Counted from the stretch's first letter, positions 24,705 to 34,037 are shown. The stretch is 64,000 nucleotides of DNA from Pedobacter ginsenosidimutans (GCF_001442625.1 NZ_LMZQ01000009.1:124001-188000), one strand, 5' to 3'. The notes: generated by a model not told the origin, from the letters alone. Numbers and translations: made by a program.

Positions 24705-25496
24705 ATGGATTTAAAACTAAAAGGAAAAAGGGCGTTTATCAGTGGCGCAACACAGGGAATTGGATTTGCCATTGCGCAGCAATTATTGGCCGAAGAGGTT
24801 GAGGTCATTATAAATGGTCGTGAAGAAACAAAAATGAATGCTGCAGTTGCGGCGTTACAAAAACAATTTCCAAATGCGATTGTATCCGGGATCGCAGCTG
24901 ATTTTTCTGTTAAAGCACAGATAGAAGCCCTGTTAAGTCAATTAAATGATATCGATATTCTGATTAACAATGTCGGGATTTTTGACCTGAAAGATTTTGC
25001 GCAAACTACCGATAACGATTGGTATCACATGTTTGAGATCAATGTCATGAGCAGCGTAAGATTATCAAGGGCATTATTGCCGAAGATGCTCAGCAAGAAC
25101 AGGGGAAGGATCATTTTTATCAGCAGTGAGTCGGGTGTTAATGTTCCGGATAATATGATACACTATGGAATGACCAAAGCCGCAATGATGTCCGTGAGCA
25201 ATGGCTTATCAAAATTAACCAAAGGTACAGAGGTTACGGTAAATACTATTTTAGGCGGGCCGACTTATTCTGATGGAGTAGCTAAAACCGTTGAACATAT
25301 TGCAGGTATACAAAATATGAGTGTGGAGCAGCTAAAAGCTGGCATCATGCAGCAAACTAACCCTCATTCGCTGTTAGGACGCTTTATTGACCCGGCAGAA
25401 ATTGCAAACCTGGCAGCCTATCTTTCCAGTCCGTTGTCTTTAGCTACAAATGGAGCTAGCTTGAGGGCTGATGGTGGTGTTTTGAAGACGCTTTGA
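24705..25496 (+). CDS. SDR-family oxidoreductase, probable TetR target
   Basis: 263 residues: SGATQGIGFAIAQQLL (cofactor loop), INNVGIF, FISSESGVNVPDNM (Ser) and YGMTKAAM (Tyr/Lys), with a typical FabG-like end (PLSLATNGASLRADGG). ATG 24705 lies just after an operator matching the TetR site, so the TetR protein is its probable regulator. The substrate is unknown, and it is only distantly similar to the other two SDR genes in the window. Confidence 0.92.
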   Translation: MDLKLKGKRAFISGATQGIGFAIAQQLLAEEVEVIINGREETKMNAAVAALQKQFPNAIVSGIAADFSVKAQIEALLSQLNDIDILINNVGIFDLKDFAQTTDNDWYHMFEINVMSSVRLSRALLPKMLSKNRGRIIFISSESGVNVPDNMIHYGMTKAAMMSVSNGLSKLTKGTEVTVNTILGGPTYSDGVAKTVEHIAGIQNMSVEQLKAGIMQQTNPHSLLGRFIDPAEIANLAAYLSSPLSLATNGASLRADGGVLKTL

Positions 25497-25669
25497 TCTT
25501 GTTTTCAATAGTTAATTCAAATAAAGTATTAGTTTTATTATGTGAACCTTGAGGTTATATAAACTTCGATATAAACCAAAACTGCATCTCTCATATTTGC
25601 CAACTTTTTGTTCTAAAATAGTCTTGTCAAGGTATACATGATCTGACAAGACTTTGTTTTATAGAAAAA

Positions 25670-25764
25670 CTAAATGAAATTTTTCCGTTCCAAATCCTCA
25701 ATTATAGGCTCAATGAGCAATAAAAAGCGATCTAAATATTCAAAGTATTCCTGCTGATCGGTAC
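25670..25764 (-). pseudogene. Gene 3'-end remnant, copy 2
   Basis: Minus strand encodes TDQQEYFEYLDRFLLLIEP, then IIEDLERKNFI and a stop (TAG). It is about 84% identical in DNA to copy 1 at 21781-21875 and in the same orientation. The two copies bracket the SDR-AraC-TetR-SDR block. No upstream domain remains. Confidence 0.6.
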
Positions 25765-25772
25765 CGGAAGTC

Positions 25773-25825
25773 AAAATAAAGAGTACAAAACCTAATTATC
25801 AGGAAGTTGTACTCTTTATTTTTAT
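25773..25825. terminator. 16-bp hairpin beside remnant copy 2
   Basis: AAAATAAAGAGTACAA (25773-25788) and its exact complement TTGTACTCTTTATTTT (25807-25822), A-rich on the left and T-rich on the right. It can therefore terminate transcription from either side, including the minus-strand operon that ends at 25900. Confidence 0.65.
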
Positions 25826-25899
25826 CAAATTTTATCTTTAACACAAAAATAGATAATCTTTAATTAATTGATAGTCAGTCGTTAATTCTACTTACAATC

Positions 25900-26904
25900 C
25901 TATTTTAAACCAGGTGGATTATCGATAAGTGATGCAAGTTTTCTAAAGCTATAATGAAACGCATAAGGGTCATCGGGTGCATTAAACTTTCCACCATCTC
26001 TTTGGGTAGGTTTAGATGCACTAAGCACTATGGTATTGCCGTAGTTCGGGTCCTCAATTATTTTAAAAGCATAGGTTACTTTTTCTAATCTATAATTAAG
26101 TGCTTTTACATATTTGCCCCATTCTAAAGAGCTTGCCTTCTTTTCCCAAAATCCTCCTTTTCCATTTTCAGGTGTAATGTTTAGCTCATTGCCTTTTACA
26201 ACATAAGTGCCGGTTTCGTAGCTAAAAAGGATATCCTTTGTTTTAGTAATCCACTGCTTATTTCTAAATATGTAAGTGCCATCCTTGTTAAAAGTATATT
26301 CCTTTCTAAGGTAACCTGCTGTGTATTGCGGCACACCATTAAAACTTCTTCCTGCACTTTCTAAACTATAATCTGTCCAAAGCCCAACAATAGCAGAGGC
26401 ATGATTTTCTGTGCTTGGTATGGTAATATTTGCTGTGCTAATAGTTAGCGAGCCAAGCAGCGATTGATATTCTTTGAGATAAGGCATTGCCGTAGCATTG
26501 CACACTATAGCCATACAATTTTTTTGATTACTGTACACGGTAAGTATAGTCGCTACATTAGTGCCATTATATTGCCAAATACCTCTGCCACTAATTATAG
26601 ACCAGCCATGCGTAAGCTTAGGTTCGGTTTTTTCTACTGACGAAATGCTTTTGCCATTTGATATCAGTTCGTTCCAATCTTTATCAAAATCGATTTTTAT
26701 ATCGCCTTCGCTATTTCTGTGTTTATAAATGCCTATTTGTCCCCAGCTGCCACCATCTACACGCGAGTAAGAAATGTTGCCGGCATTTTGCTTTAATGTC
26801 CAGTCCTTTGGTGGCGTATAGGTAACAATGTCAAAAGTCTCTTGTTGAGCAAAAGTGCTTATTACATTTATTGTGAACAGCATTAAACAGAGTTTCCTTT
26901 TCAT
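25900..26904 (-). CDS. Exported protein, 334 aa, paralogous N-terminus
   Basis: Signal peptide MKRKLCLMLFTINVISTFAQ. Residues about 21-155 (ETFDIVTYTPPKDW, YSRVDGGSWGQIGIYK, IWQYNGTNVATILTVYS, AIVCNATAMPYLKEYQSL) are clearly related to the start of the 453-residue protein encoded at 28018. The remainder is beta-rich with a KEYTFNKDGTYIFRNKQW motif resembling lipocalin-like or stress-response exported domains. Last gene of the minus-strand operon, 45 bases after the CARDB gene. Function unknown. Confidence 0.75.
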   Translation of the reverse strand: MKRKLCLMLFTINVISTFAQQETFDIVTYTPPKDWTLKQNAGNISYSRVDGGSWGQIGIYKHRNSEGDIKIDFDKDWNELISNGKSISSVEKTEPKLTHGWSIISGRGIWQYNGTNVATILTVYSNQKNCMAIVCNATAMPYLKEYQSLLGSLTISTANITIPSTENHASAIVGLWTDYSLESAGRSFNGVPQYTAGYLRKEYTFNKDGTYIFRNKQWITKTKDILFSYETGTYVVKGNELNITPENGKGGFWEKKASSLEWGKYVKALNYRLEKVTYAFKIIEDPNYGNTIVLSASKPTQRDGGKFNAPDDPYAFHYSFRKLASLIDNPPGLK

Positions 26905-26949
26905 CTTTATATAAATAAATTAGGTTTTTGAAACAGGTAAATCAATGGG

Positions 26950-27852
26950 TTACATTGCCTTAAATTTTCGTTCTGCAGTATTGTTGTTTTCGTTCAATTC
27001 ATGAATGTCCTTGATATTGTCTATTTCAATTTTGTACATGTACTCTTGAAAGCTTTTCAGTAAACTTCTCTGTCTACTGCCTTCTAGTATGATATAGCCA
27101 TTTATTTCTTGCCCAGGTGTGAGCACAGCATGAGGTTGCAGTACTTTTACATCAGTGCTTAAACACTCGGCCCTTAATTCGGTACACCATACTGATCCAA
27201 GTAACCGCAAGCCATTAATGTTAACATTTAGCGCAGCGGTGCCTATGTTTTTTACTTTGTAATATATTTTATGATGAAACTCTTCTGCAGAGATGCTGGT
27301 AATTTCTACAGTAAGATCCGGAAATGCTGTAGTAGAAAGAATTGGTCCAGCCAAGGTACTTGTTAAAGTTTCCATTATATCTGTATAACCAATAATGGGG
27401 GCAGTAGCAAGATTATTGCTTTCATTGTGTTCTGCAACGCTATTGGTTTCGTCGGCTTTTAGCTGGTAGGAATAGGCTGTATTTTTAATTAGCTTTTTTG
27501 TTGGGGTAAACCCTATTTTAAATTGTATTTCAGCCCCAGGTTCCAGTGAGCCTTGATCTACCAATTTAGTGCCACCACCAGCTTGTATAAATTGGCCGTT
27601 ATCAGATACAATACTGCCCTGCATGGTAACATTACTTAGATCTACATTGGTTGCACCAGTGTTTTTTAAAGTGCAATTGATGAGATAATTGCCTTTGTCG
27701 TGTTCGATACTGCTAATGCTTACCTGCAAATCTGGTAAGGCAATTTGTCTCGTTACTACAGGTCGGTTTATGTTTACCATCGTCTTTTGCTGAGCATTTA
27801 CACTGGTAAAAAGCAATAGAAATAACGATAGTAGGCTTGTTAATATTTTCAT
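26950..27852 (-). CDS. Exported CARDB-domain protein, 300 aa
   Basis: Signal peptide (MKILTSLLSLFLLLFTSVNA), then two CARDB-like Ig folds: about 37-150 (LPDLQVSISSIEHDKGNY, VAEHNESNNLA) and about 172-300 (FPDLTVEITSIS, LNENNNTAERKF). The HNESNNLA-type ends are the hallmark. CARDB domains occur in secreted adhesive or carbohydrate-associated proteins. It lies after a 165-base gap containing an ATCC-N10-GGAT box, so it may have its own promoter within the operon. Confidence 0.82.
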   Translation of the reverse strand: MKILTSLLSLFLLLFTSVNAQQKTMVNINRPVVTRQIALPDLQVSISSIEHDKGNYLINCTLKNTGATNVDLSNVTMQGSIVSDNGQFIQAGGGTKLVDQGSLEPGAEIQFKIGFTPTKKLIKNTAYSYQLKADETNSVAEHNESNNLATAPIIGYTDIMETLTSTLAGPILSTTAFPDLTVEITSISAEEFHHKIYYKVKNIGTAALNVNINGLRLLGSVWCTELRAECLSTDVKVLQPHAVLTPGQEINGYIILEGSRQRSLLKSFQEYMYKIEIDNIKDIHELNENNNTAERKFKAM

Positions 27853-27996
27853 TTGAATAAATTGTTTTTAAGTGGTAATAAAGCTTCGATAAGCTCTTAT
27901 TCATCTCTGTTTGTAGCGACGGCTTACCGAGGTTTCATAAGATTATCGATTAAGTTGCATAATGATATAAAGTTAATTCGCTGTAAACTGAGTGCT

Positions 27997-28014
27997 ATCC
28001 TGTAAAAAGGGGAT
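27997..28014. promoter_or_regulatory. ATCC-N10-GGAT box 1
   Basis: ATCCTGTAAAAAGGGGAT, 18 bases, in the widest gap of the minus-strand operon and about 145 bases upstream of the CARDB gene start. Seventeen of its bases recur before the TPR kinase gene at 34038. Confidence 0.5.
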
Positions 28015-28017
28015 TTT

Positions 28018-29379
28018 TTAATGTTGTTTTACCAAAGCTTTTATGGTGTTGTTGTTATCAGTAAGTACCAATATTCGTCCGCCTTTTACAGCCTCAAACT
28101 GGCAATTAAATGTTTCTAACTGACCTTTAAAACGGTTGGTAAAAGTGATCTTCCAATCTTTAACTTCGTACCTGCCATTATATTTTTGCGTAGAGAAACC
28201 CATGTTGCCAACTTGGCCCGATGCACCCGAATGCTGACTGCTGTAATGGTTTGCATTTAGAAAGTTAAATTCGTCTGAAGTGGCAGTTGCTGTACTACCT
28301 GCGTAACGGCCACTGCTTACATAATAATAAGAGAGTGATGCAAAATCTGACGATGACCATTTGCCGGCAAGATCTGTGTTAGCCACCGCAAATTTGTTAC
28401 GCCATTGCATCTTGGCAAGTTTATCCCAAGATTTGCTCTGTTCAAGGTAATCCCAACTGGAGGTGTTGATGTAATTATTGCCAAATTCGTTTTCAAAATC
28501 AGTTTTACTATTGGTAACTACTTCCAAATACCGTCCGTTTCCCTGTTGGTAATGTTTTTTATAGAATACAATGAAAACATTTTTGCCAGTTTGTTTTTCA
28601 ACCCCATTGGCAGTTAGAAAAGTAATGGATGGCGAGCCCTGCAGGCCTCTTTGCTGAAAGTTGGTGATGTTTTGATATCGCGGTGCTACCAATGCATTCC
28701 AGGCATGCTCATCGCCTTTAAGTTTATCAAAATTATGCTCATCTGCCCGTTGGTTAGGATAATGGATAAAAATGCGTGTACCAGGTTTGGTAACCTCAAC
28801 CCAGTCTGTTTTGATGGCGCTTATCCAGCCGTCATCAAAATTGGTAGTATCATATTTAAATTGCCCATTTACAGTATGGTATGTTTGATTTGGACTTATT
28901 TCATTTCTTTCGATGGGTTGAAACGTTTGCAATAAATTCTGAAAATCTTGCAGATATGGCAATGCAGTTGCATTACACATGGCACTTAAATATACTTTCC
29001 CGTTACTAAACGTAGTGAGGATGGTAGATACATTAGCGCCATTGTATTTCCAAATGCCGCTTCTGCTAATTACAACCCAATTGTTTAGCGTATCTGGCTT
29101 AGCTTTTTCTTCATTTTCTATAGCTTTTAAGCCCAATACTAATCCGTTCCATTCCTTTTCGTTATCGGTTTCGGCATCTCCCGTGCTTACAGCACTTTTG
29201 TAGATCACGATTTGCCCCCAGCTATTGCCATCAATTTTTGAGTAGACCAAATGGTTGTCGGTAAGTTCTTTTTTCCAGTTTTTTGGTGTCGTATAAGATA
29301 CGATATCGAAGGTTTCGTTTTGCCCACATGCCTGCATTGTAAGCAATAAGCAGATCATAAAAATTGAGATATGTTTCAT
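28018..29379 (-). CDS. Exported (probable lipo)protein, 453 aa
   Basis: The N-terminus MKHISIFMICLLLTMQAC ends in a Cys at position 18, suggesting a weak lipobox. Residues about 20-155 are paralogous to the 334-residue protein at 25900 (ETFDIVSYTTPKNW, YSKIDGNSWGQIVIYK, AMCNATALPYLQDFQNL). The middle (RIFIHYPNQRADEHNF, ITFLTANGVEKQTG) and end (GMFS-like QKYNGRYEVKDWKITFTNRF) are beta-rich. Its start is 6 bases after the upstream stop, indicating tight coupling. Function unknown. Confidence 0.78.
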   Translation of the reverse strand: MKHISIFMICLLLTMQACGQNETFDIVSYTTPKNWKKELTDNHLVYSKIDGNSWGQIVIYKSAVSTGDAETDNEKEWNGLVLGLKAIENEEKAKPDTLNNWVVISRSGIWKYNGANVSTILTTFSNGKVYLSAMCNATALPYLQDFQNLLQTFQPIERNEISPNQTYHTVNGQFKYDTTNFDDGWISAIKTDWVEVTKPGTRIFIHYPNQRADEHNFDKLKGDEHAWNALVAPRYQNITNFQQRGLQGSPSITFLTANGVEKQTGKNVFIVFYKKHYQQGNGRYLEVVTNSKTDFENEFGNNYINTSSWDYLEQSKSWDKLAKMQWRNKFAVANTDLAGKWSSSDFASLSYYYVSSGRYAGSTATATSDEFNFLNANHYSSQHSGASGQVGNMGFSTQKYNGRYEVKDWKITFTNRFKGQLETFNCQFEAVKGGRILVLTDNNNTIKALVKQH

Positions 29380-29385
29380 AGTGGA

Positions 29386-31311
29386 TTATAATTTCTTGAT
29401 ATGAATATTGCTGATGTAGAACTGATTTTTTTCGTTCACGTAAAAATTGAGATCCTTTAAGACCATGCCGGGTGAAAAAGCTGTGTTGCATTCGTACACC
29501 TTGCTGTTGTTGCACGTGATCAATATACTTTCCCCTTTTTTTTGTAGGCTCACGGTAGCTTTATTAACTGGCTTGCTGCCAGTGAACCCAGTCACAGAAT
29601 AATAGTTGGATACCTTACAGGTTGCCAATCCATTAATCATTATCCAGCCAGCGGCATCTGCCCGGTTCATATCACCCGGCGACACATTTAAGATGACATT
29701 TTTTTCTCCGGCATTGCCTGAAAACTTTAGTTGAACGTCAATTCCTGGTGTGCCCCATGGCACATCGCCCTTTTGCACCAGAAGATCATAGCTTAGCTCA
29801 AAATCTCCATTTATATTTTGCGGGAAATTTTTCGGAGCTGCATTTCTTTTCAACCTCAACCACTTGCCTTCAACCTTATCTAGTGTAGCTACTACCGGTT
29901 GTTCCCCAGAAATTTCGCTTCGTTGCGTTTTCCAGCTTTGTGGTGCTGCGCCAACAGCTGTATTGGAAAAATCTTCAAAGAACAATACAGTTTTATCAGC
30001 AGCATTTTTCTTTGCTGCGGCAGAAAGTTCTGACGCAGCCGAGGCTCGCTGCTCTTTTTCTTTAAAGGACAATCCAAGGGGCTGATACGGCTCAATCACT
30101 TTATCCTTTCCAAAAAAATAACGATATACGTAGTCATAATTAAAACGGTTGACAAAATTATCCATCAGTTGCACAGCTCCGCCATATCCCGCATTAATAG
30201 GTCCATCCATCTTAAACACGAGCCATTGCGGACCACCAGCAGCGCAATCTTCTTTTACTCCTTTTTTTAATCGCAGCAATGGGTAATTGGTAGAAGAAGA
30301 AACTGCTTTTCCCCATCGGTCAAGGTTTTGAGTGTTTTTTTCGGTCTGTATCCAGTTAGGTAATTTTCCGTTACTACCGATATTAGCTAAATCAATGATA
30401 TCTATCTGTCGTTCTATAGTATTAAAATATACGAATTTGTTTTCCTGCTGCTTTAACTGTTCTTTTAGTACCTGCATTCCTTTTTTTGCGTTTTCCAGGT
30501 AATTTTCATAAATCAGCTTTCGGTTTAATGCAAATTGATGTAGCTTGGGAAACTGACTTTCTAATTGCCGTAAAAGTTCAGCTACCGTAACTTGCTCAAA
30601 AGGAAGTGGCTGCCTGTTCCTCGTCATAATTACCACGTAAGATAATTGGTTGCCTACCGGGAACAGGTAATGCCGGTAAGGTTGCAGGTTCGGGCTGCCT
30701 GTAAAATTTCTATAAGCAGTCATTTCATCGAGCCAGTCTTTTTCATATTCCCCTTTTTGCCCAACGGTATAATCAGGCATGGTACAATAATAGTCGGTAG
30801 GAGTAGAAAGCGCAATTACCTGTTTGGTAATCAATTCTACATTATTTGCCATGATGTCAAGCCGGGTATAACAATGGTTTCCGGGTGTTGGAAAGAATTT
30901 ATGTGTGCTTGTTTTAGATAAGCACAGATGAAACTTAGCCAGCGCCCCATAGGAATTGGGTAGTGCCAAACGGTTGTCTTTTTCAGCCTCATCTGCGCCA
31001 TAATATTTTGTGCCTTTGTATTTAGAAGCAGGGGGCCTAAACAGGTCCAGTTTGAGCTCGCCTAATAGTCCGATAGGTGTATAGGTTTGTTGCAACCAAG
31101 TACCAATTTTTATGCCCATATCAGTTTGGTTTACAGGATAGCTCCAGCCATTTTCAGTAATGGGTTTGGCAGGTTCGTTTTTTAGGGGATTTAACCATCC
31201 GATTTCAATATGCTCAAAATCCTTTTTATCGTACATTCCGCGATTGTCAACCTGCTGGGCATTTGCGAAAGAAAAAGTAAACAGGGCAACAAGCAAAGCT
31301 TTAATTTTCAT
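29386..31311 (-). CDS. Exported protein, 641 aa, with C-terminal jelly-roll-like region
   Basis: Signal peptide MKIKALLVALFTFSFANAQ. The large N-terminal part (20-440) is not recognised; it contains a coiled-coil-like stretch (EQLKQQENKFVYFNTIERQ). The end (about 450-641: FFEDFSNTAVGAAPQSWKT, GKWLRLKRNAAPKNFP, NGDFELSYDLLVQKGD) has the FxEDFSxxxxGxxPxxW pattern seen at the front of many Bacteroidota OmpA-type proteins and in LamG/jelly-roll folds. No OmpA peptidoglycan domain follows. It starts 27 bases after the 730-residue protein gene. Confidence 0.78.
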   Translation of the reverse strand: MKIKALLVALFTFSFANAQQVDNRGMYDKKDFEHIEIGWLNPLKNEPAKPITENGWSYPVNQTDMGIKIGTWLQQTYTPIGLLGELKLDLFRPPASKYKGTKYYGADEAEKDNRLALPNSYGALAKFHLCLSKTSTHKFFPTPGNHCYTRLDIMANNVELITKQVIALSTPTDYYCTMPDYTVGQKGEYEKDWLDEMTAYRNFTGSPNLQPYRHYLFPVGNQLSYVVIMTRNRQPLPFEQVTVAELLRQLESQFPKLHQFALNRKLIYENYLENAKKGMQVLKEQLKQQENKFVYFNTIERQIDIIDLANIGSNGKLPNWIQTEKNTQNLDRWGKAVSSSTNYPLLRLKKGVKEDCAAGGPQWLVFKMDGPINAGYGGAVQLMDNFVNRFNYDYVYRYFFGKDKVIEPYQPLGLSFKEKEQRASAASELSAAAKKNAADKTVLFFEDFSNTAVGAAPQSWKTQRSEISGEQPVVATLDKVEGKWLRLKRNAAPKNFPQNINGDFELSYDLLVQKGDVPWGTPGIDVQLKFSGNAGEKNVILNVSPGDMNRADAAGWIMINGLATCKVSNYYSVTGFTGSKPVNKATVSLQKKGESILITCNNSKVYECNTAFSPGMVLKDLNFYVNEKNQFYISNIHIKKL

Positions 31312-31338
31312 ATTCCTATTTGTTTAATGATTGATATT

Positions 31339-33531
31339 TTACCACTGCCTGATGATGATTCCTTTGGCGATACCGGTACCGGTTACCGAGCCATGACCAC
31401 TGATAAGGCTGATTTGTTTCTGTATTCCGGCTTCTAATTCCTGTTTGCCTATGCCCGCTTTTACGGTTGCAGAGGAGGTGGCCGTAAAATCACCGACACC
31501 CGCTTTTTTACTCATTTCCAGCTCGAACTCCTGTTTTACGGTAAGTTCGCCGCTAATGGGTTCCTCATCCACACCAGCCGAGCCTTCTACACTTGCATTT
31601 GCGGTTCCTTTCCAGTCTTTCAGCTCATTATTTTCATCCAGTTCATAGGTAAAATCGCTGCCAATGGCTCCTTTGATTTCCAGCGGACCAAGCTTTCCTT
31701 TGGCGCTTGCGCCCGATTTTATTTTTACTGTGCTGCCAATGTAGGTGTTGCCCAGGTGTTTGAAGGTAATTGCGTTATCATTAAATTCAATGGTCATGCT
31801 GCTATGGCTGCAATTAAACTTGTACGTTACATAGCCTAAGTCAACTTCAGCCTTGTAATTACAGGCCACATCATCAAACTCCGCCAGTTTACCTGGCTTT
31901 GCTTCTGCTTTCTCTTCACAGTCTGCATAGGCGTTTTTATAATCTTGCATATCCAAAGGTTGAAGCTCCCTATTTTTCTGCAGCCAGAACAGTTGAAATT
32001 GCAGTTCAATTATTTTGAAGGAATGAATATCCAAACTGGTATACTGTGCCCAGTACGCAAAGTCATTGGCATAATGTTTAAAAAGCGTGAGGGCCTCTTC
32101 ATCATATTCTTTCTTCCTGGTGTTCAACTCTTTCAACATCGCATTGATAGCGTCCCGATGTGCTGTGCAGGGAGCTTCTGGCGGAGGGATTTTTTTGTTT
32201 TTTCTAATCGCGGTAAGGTCAGTTTGAAGTTTCATATAGCTTTCGGTAAGCTTTTTCATTTTTGCAGCGTAATATTTTTCTAACTGCTGCACTTGTAAGC
32301 CAGCTTTGCGGGCGTGCAATGGCTCCATATTTATCGGAGTGACCACACCTGTGTTAATAGTTTGTTGAATTGCGCTCATTACTTTACCTGTCGTTGTAGA
32401 TATGTATTTTGCATACAATGCTGTTTCATCTGCCAGCTCTTTTTCTGCTTTTGCAATGGCTGTTGCTATACCATTGTTAAATTGCTCCCACATAGGCAAC
32501 AGCGCATTTATTTCTGCAATACTATTAGGATAGTCGGGGCGTTTGGTGTTGCCTAGCCCCAACGGATCGGAGCTGGGCTTGAACGGAACTCTTAAGTTGA
32601 TGCTGCTTATCTTTTCTCCCAACTTTGCCAGCTTCTCTTCTTTTTCCCTTGTGTAAGCATGTTTGATAGACTTCTTGACAAGTTCTGCAGCTTTTTTTGT
32701 ATTGCCTTTGCTTTCTTCAATGGCTGCCTGCGTTAAGGTTGCCTGCGGATGATGTACGTATACATCAGTAACACTATCCAAGTAGTTTTCTGCTTTTTGC
32801 AGTTCGCCGAGTCCAAACCATGCCTGGCCAAGGTTGTTCATGACTGTGGTGTTTTTAGGAAAGCTTTTATGAAGATATTCTAAGATTGGGATAGCTAAGT
32901 GCTCGCCATTTAACATTGTAAGCGCTGCAGTATAATTACTCAGTGCATTATACTGTGCTGGATAATCGGTACATACTTTACCAAGCAGATAAACAGCTAA
33001 TTCCGGGTGGCCGCTCGTCCAAAATGCACTGGCCATTGCATCGGCGTCTTCGCCATTTTTTGTTTTTGCTTTAATTTTACTATACACTTTATCAGCCAGC
33101 ATAACTGTATTTGCTTCTAAAGCAGCGCTTAGTTTTGTCTGTATAGCTTTTACATATGCAGAAATCTGAGCAGCGTTTACGCCCTTTGCAATTGCTGCAA
33201 TTCTAACAGCATCCTTTTTAGGTACGATAAGCTTATCATCTTCCCACGCTTTGGCAAGTTTCTTGTCTGATATGGCAGGCATATTTTTAACCGCCTTGTT
33301 CATATCGGGCATTTTAATACCTAGGTTATCCATCATCTTTTTATCCTCGGGGCTCATCTCCTTCATCATCTCATCCATCATACCCTTTGCTTCTTTCATT
33401 GCTGCTTCCATTTCTTTTTTGGTAGGTGGCTTTTCTTTGCCCGACTTTTTTTGTGCAACAAGTAATGCAGGCAGTAATAAAAAGGCCATGAGCAGTATGG
33501 ACCTAACTATTTTACAATTTTTCATACTCAT
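31339..33531 (-). CDS. Exported TPR-containing protein, 730 aa
   Basis: Start ATG 33531 overlaps the upstream stop as ATGA, so I prefer it to in-frame 33549. Signal peptide about 3-28 (SILLMAFLLLPALLVAQ), then a Lys/Met-rich segment (KKEMEAAMKEAKGMMDEMMK), TPR-like helices (about 180-300: YNALSNYTAALTMLNG, NTTVMNNLGQAWFGLG, AAIEESKGNTKKAAEL), a helical centre and a beta-rich C-terminus (AKGKLGPLEIKGAIGSDF, GTGIAKGIIIRQW) reminiscent of an autotransporter or barrel-like end. The function is unknown; it is probably a periplasmic or surface assembly factor. Confidence 0.75.
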   Translation of the reverse strand: MSMKNCKIVRSILLMAFLLLPALLVAQKKSGKEKPPTKKEMEAAMKEAKGMMDEMMKEMSPEDKKMMDNLGIKMPDMNKAVKNMPAISDKKLAKAWEDDKLIVPKKDAVRIAAIAKGVNAAQISAYVKAIQTKLSAALEANTVMLADKVYSKIKAKTKNGEDADAMASAFWTSGHPELAVYLLGKVCTDYPAQYNALSNYTAALTMLNGEHLAIPILEYLHKSFPKNTTVMNNLGQAWFGLGELQKAENYLDSVTDVYVHHPQATLTQAAIEESKGNTKKAAELVKKSIKHAYTREKEEKLAKLGEKISSINLRVPFKPSSDPLGLGNTKRPDYPNSIAEINALLPMWEQFNNGIATAIAKAEKELADETALYAKYISTTTGKVMSAIQQTINTGVVTPINMEPLHARKAGLQVQQLEKYYAAKMKKLTESYMKLQTDLTAIRKNKKIPPPEAPCTAHRDAINAMLKELNTRKKEYDEEALTLFKHYANDFAYWAQYTSLDIHSFKIIELQFQLFWLQKNRELQPLDMQDYKNAYADCEEKAEAKPGKLAEFDDVACNYKAEVDLGYVTYKFNCSHSSMTIEFNDNAITFKHLGNTYIGSTVKIKSGASAKGKLGPLEIKGAIGSDFTYELDENNELKDWKGTANASVEGSAGVDEEPISGELTVKQEFELEMSKKAGVGDFTATSSATVKAGIGKQELEAGIQKQISLISGHGSVTGTGIAKGIIIRQW

Positions 33532-33875
33532 ATGTCGTTGATTTTCCAAGCCTTATTGGGATCTTTTCTGGTAGTACTGTCCTGTACTATTGGTTTTTCA
33601 GTTTCCGGAACGGATTTGTTCTCATTTGTTTTGTCTGAAGCGTTCCTTTTATCTTTTTTCCCTTTACCTATATTCTTCGCCATTTTTTCAATTTTTCGGG
33701 AGGAGCTGTCTACAACTTTATCTGTTGTTTTATTGATTGCCTTATCAACGGTGGCATTTATTTTCCTGTCTACTGTTGCATTTACTTTCTCTTTTAGTTT
33801 TTTAAGAAATTGTGCTTGTACTGTAATACTTCCTGCAAGAAGCAGTATTGTCAGCATTAAATTTTTAGTTTTCAT
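33528..33875 (-). CDS. Small exported coiled-coil-like protein, first gene of operon
   Basis: 115 residues. Signal peptide MKTKNLMLTILLLAGSITVQ, then a repetitive Lys/Asp/Asn helix (FLKKLKEKVNATVDRKINAT, VDKAINKTTDKVVD) and a charged, Pro-containing tail. Such KVNxxVDxKI stretches are common at the front of Bacteroidota exported proteins that also carry the FxEDFS domain encoded two genes on. Its stop overlaps the next start (ATGA), implying translational coupling. Confidence 0.78.
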   Translation of the reverse strand: MKTKNLMLTILLLAGSITVQAQFLKKLKEKVNATVDRKINATVDKAINKTTDKVVDSSSRKIEKMAKNIGKGKKDKRNASDKTNENKSVPETEKPIVQDSTTRKDPNKAWKINDI

Positions 33876-33946
33876 GTTGTAGGTTTTTAGTTATTTCGGA
33901 TATGTTTTTCTCGAGGCTAATTTAGGTGGCTGTGTCAGCCGATCTT

Positions 33947-33964
33947 ATCCCGTAAAAACAGGAT
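33947..33964. promoter_or_regulatory. ATCC-N10-GGAT box 2
   Basis: ATCCCGTAAAAACAGGAT, 18 bases, in the 227-base divergent region between the exported-protein operon and the TPR kinase gene, 72 bases upstream of the operon's first start codon. Confidence 0.55.
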
Positions 33965-34037
33965 TTTTATAAAATGATTGAATTAGGGCTAACCAGGTTA
34001 TTTTCCTGGCGAAAGATATTTTGTAGCTTTAATAAAA

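Larger units (their letters stand above)
25497..25899. other. Gene-free stretch with hairpins and a gene remnant
   Basis: 403 bases between the SDR gene and the exported-protein operon. A stem AGTCTTGTCA/TGACAAGACT lies at 25620-25653, then the remnant copy 2 (25670-25764) and a 16-bp stem at 25773-25822. Nothing else that I can assign. Confidence 0.6.

Noticed and set aside
31339..33549. Several plus-strand ORFs opposite the exported operon
   Set aside because: Composition is the mirror of the minus-strand coding frame (Phe/Ser-rich). The minus-strand proteins have signal peptides and operon spacing.
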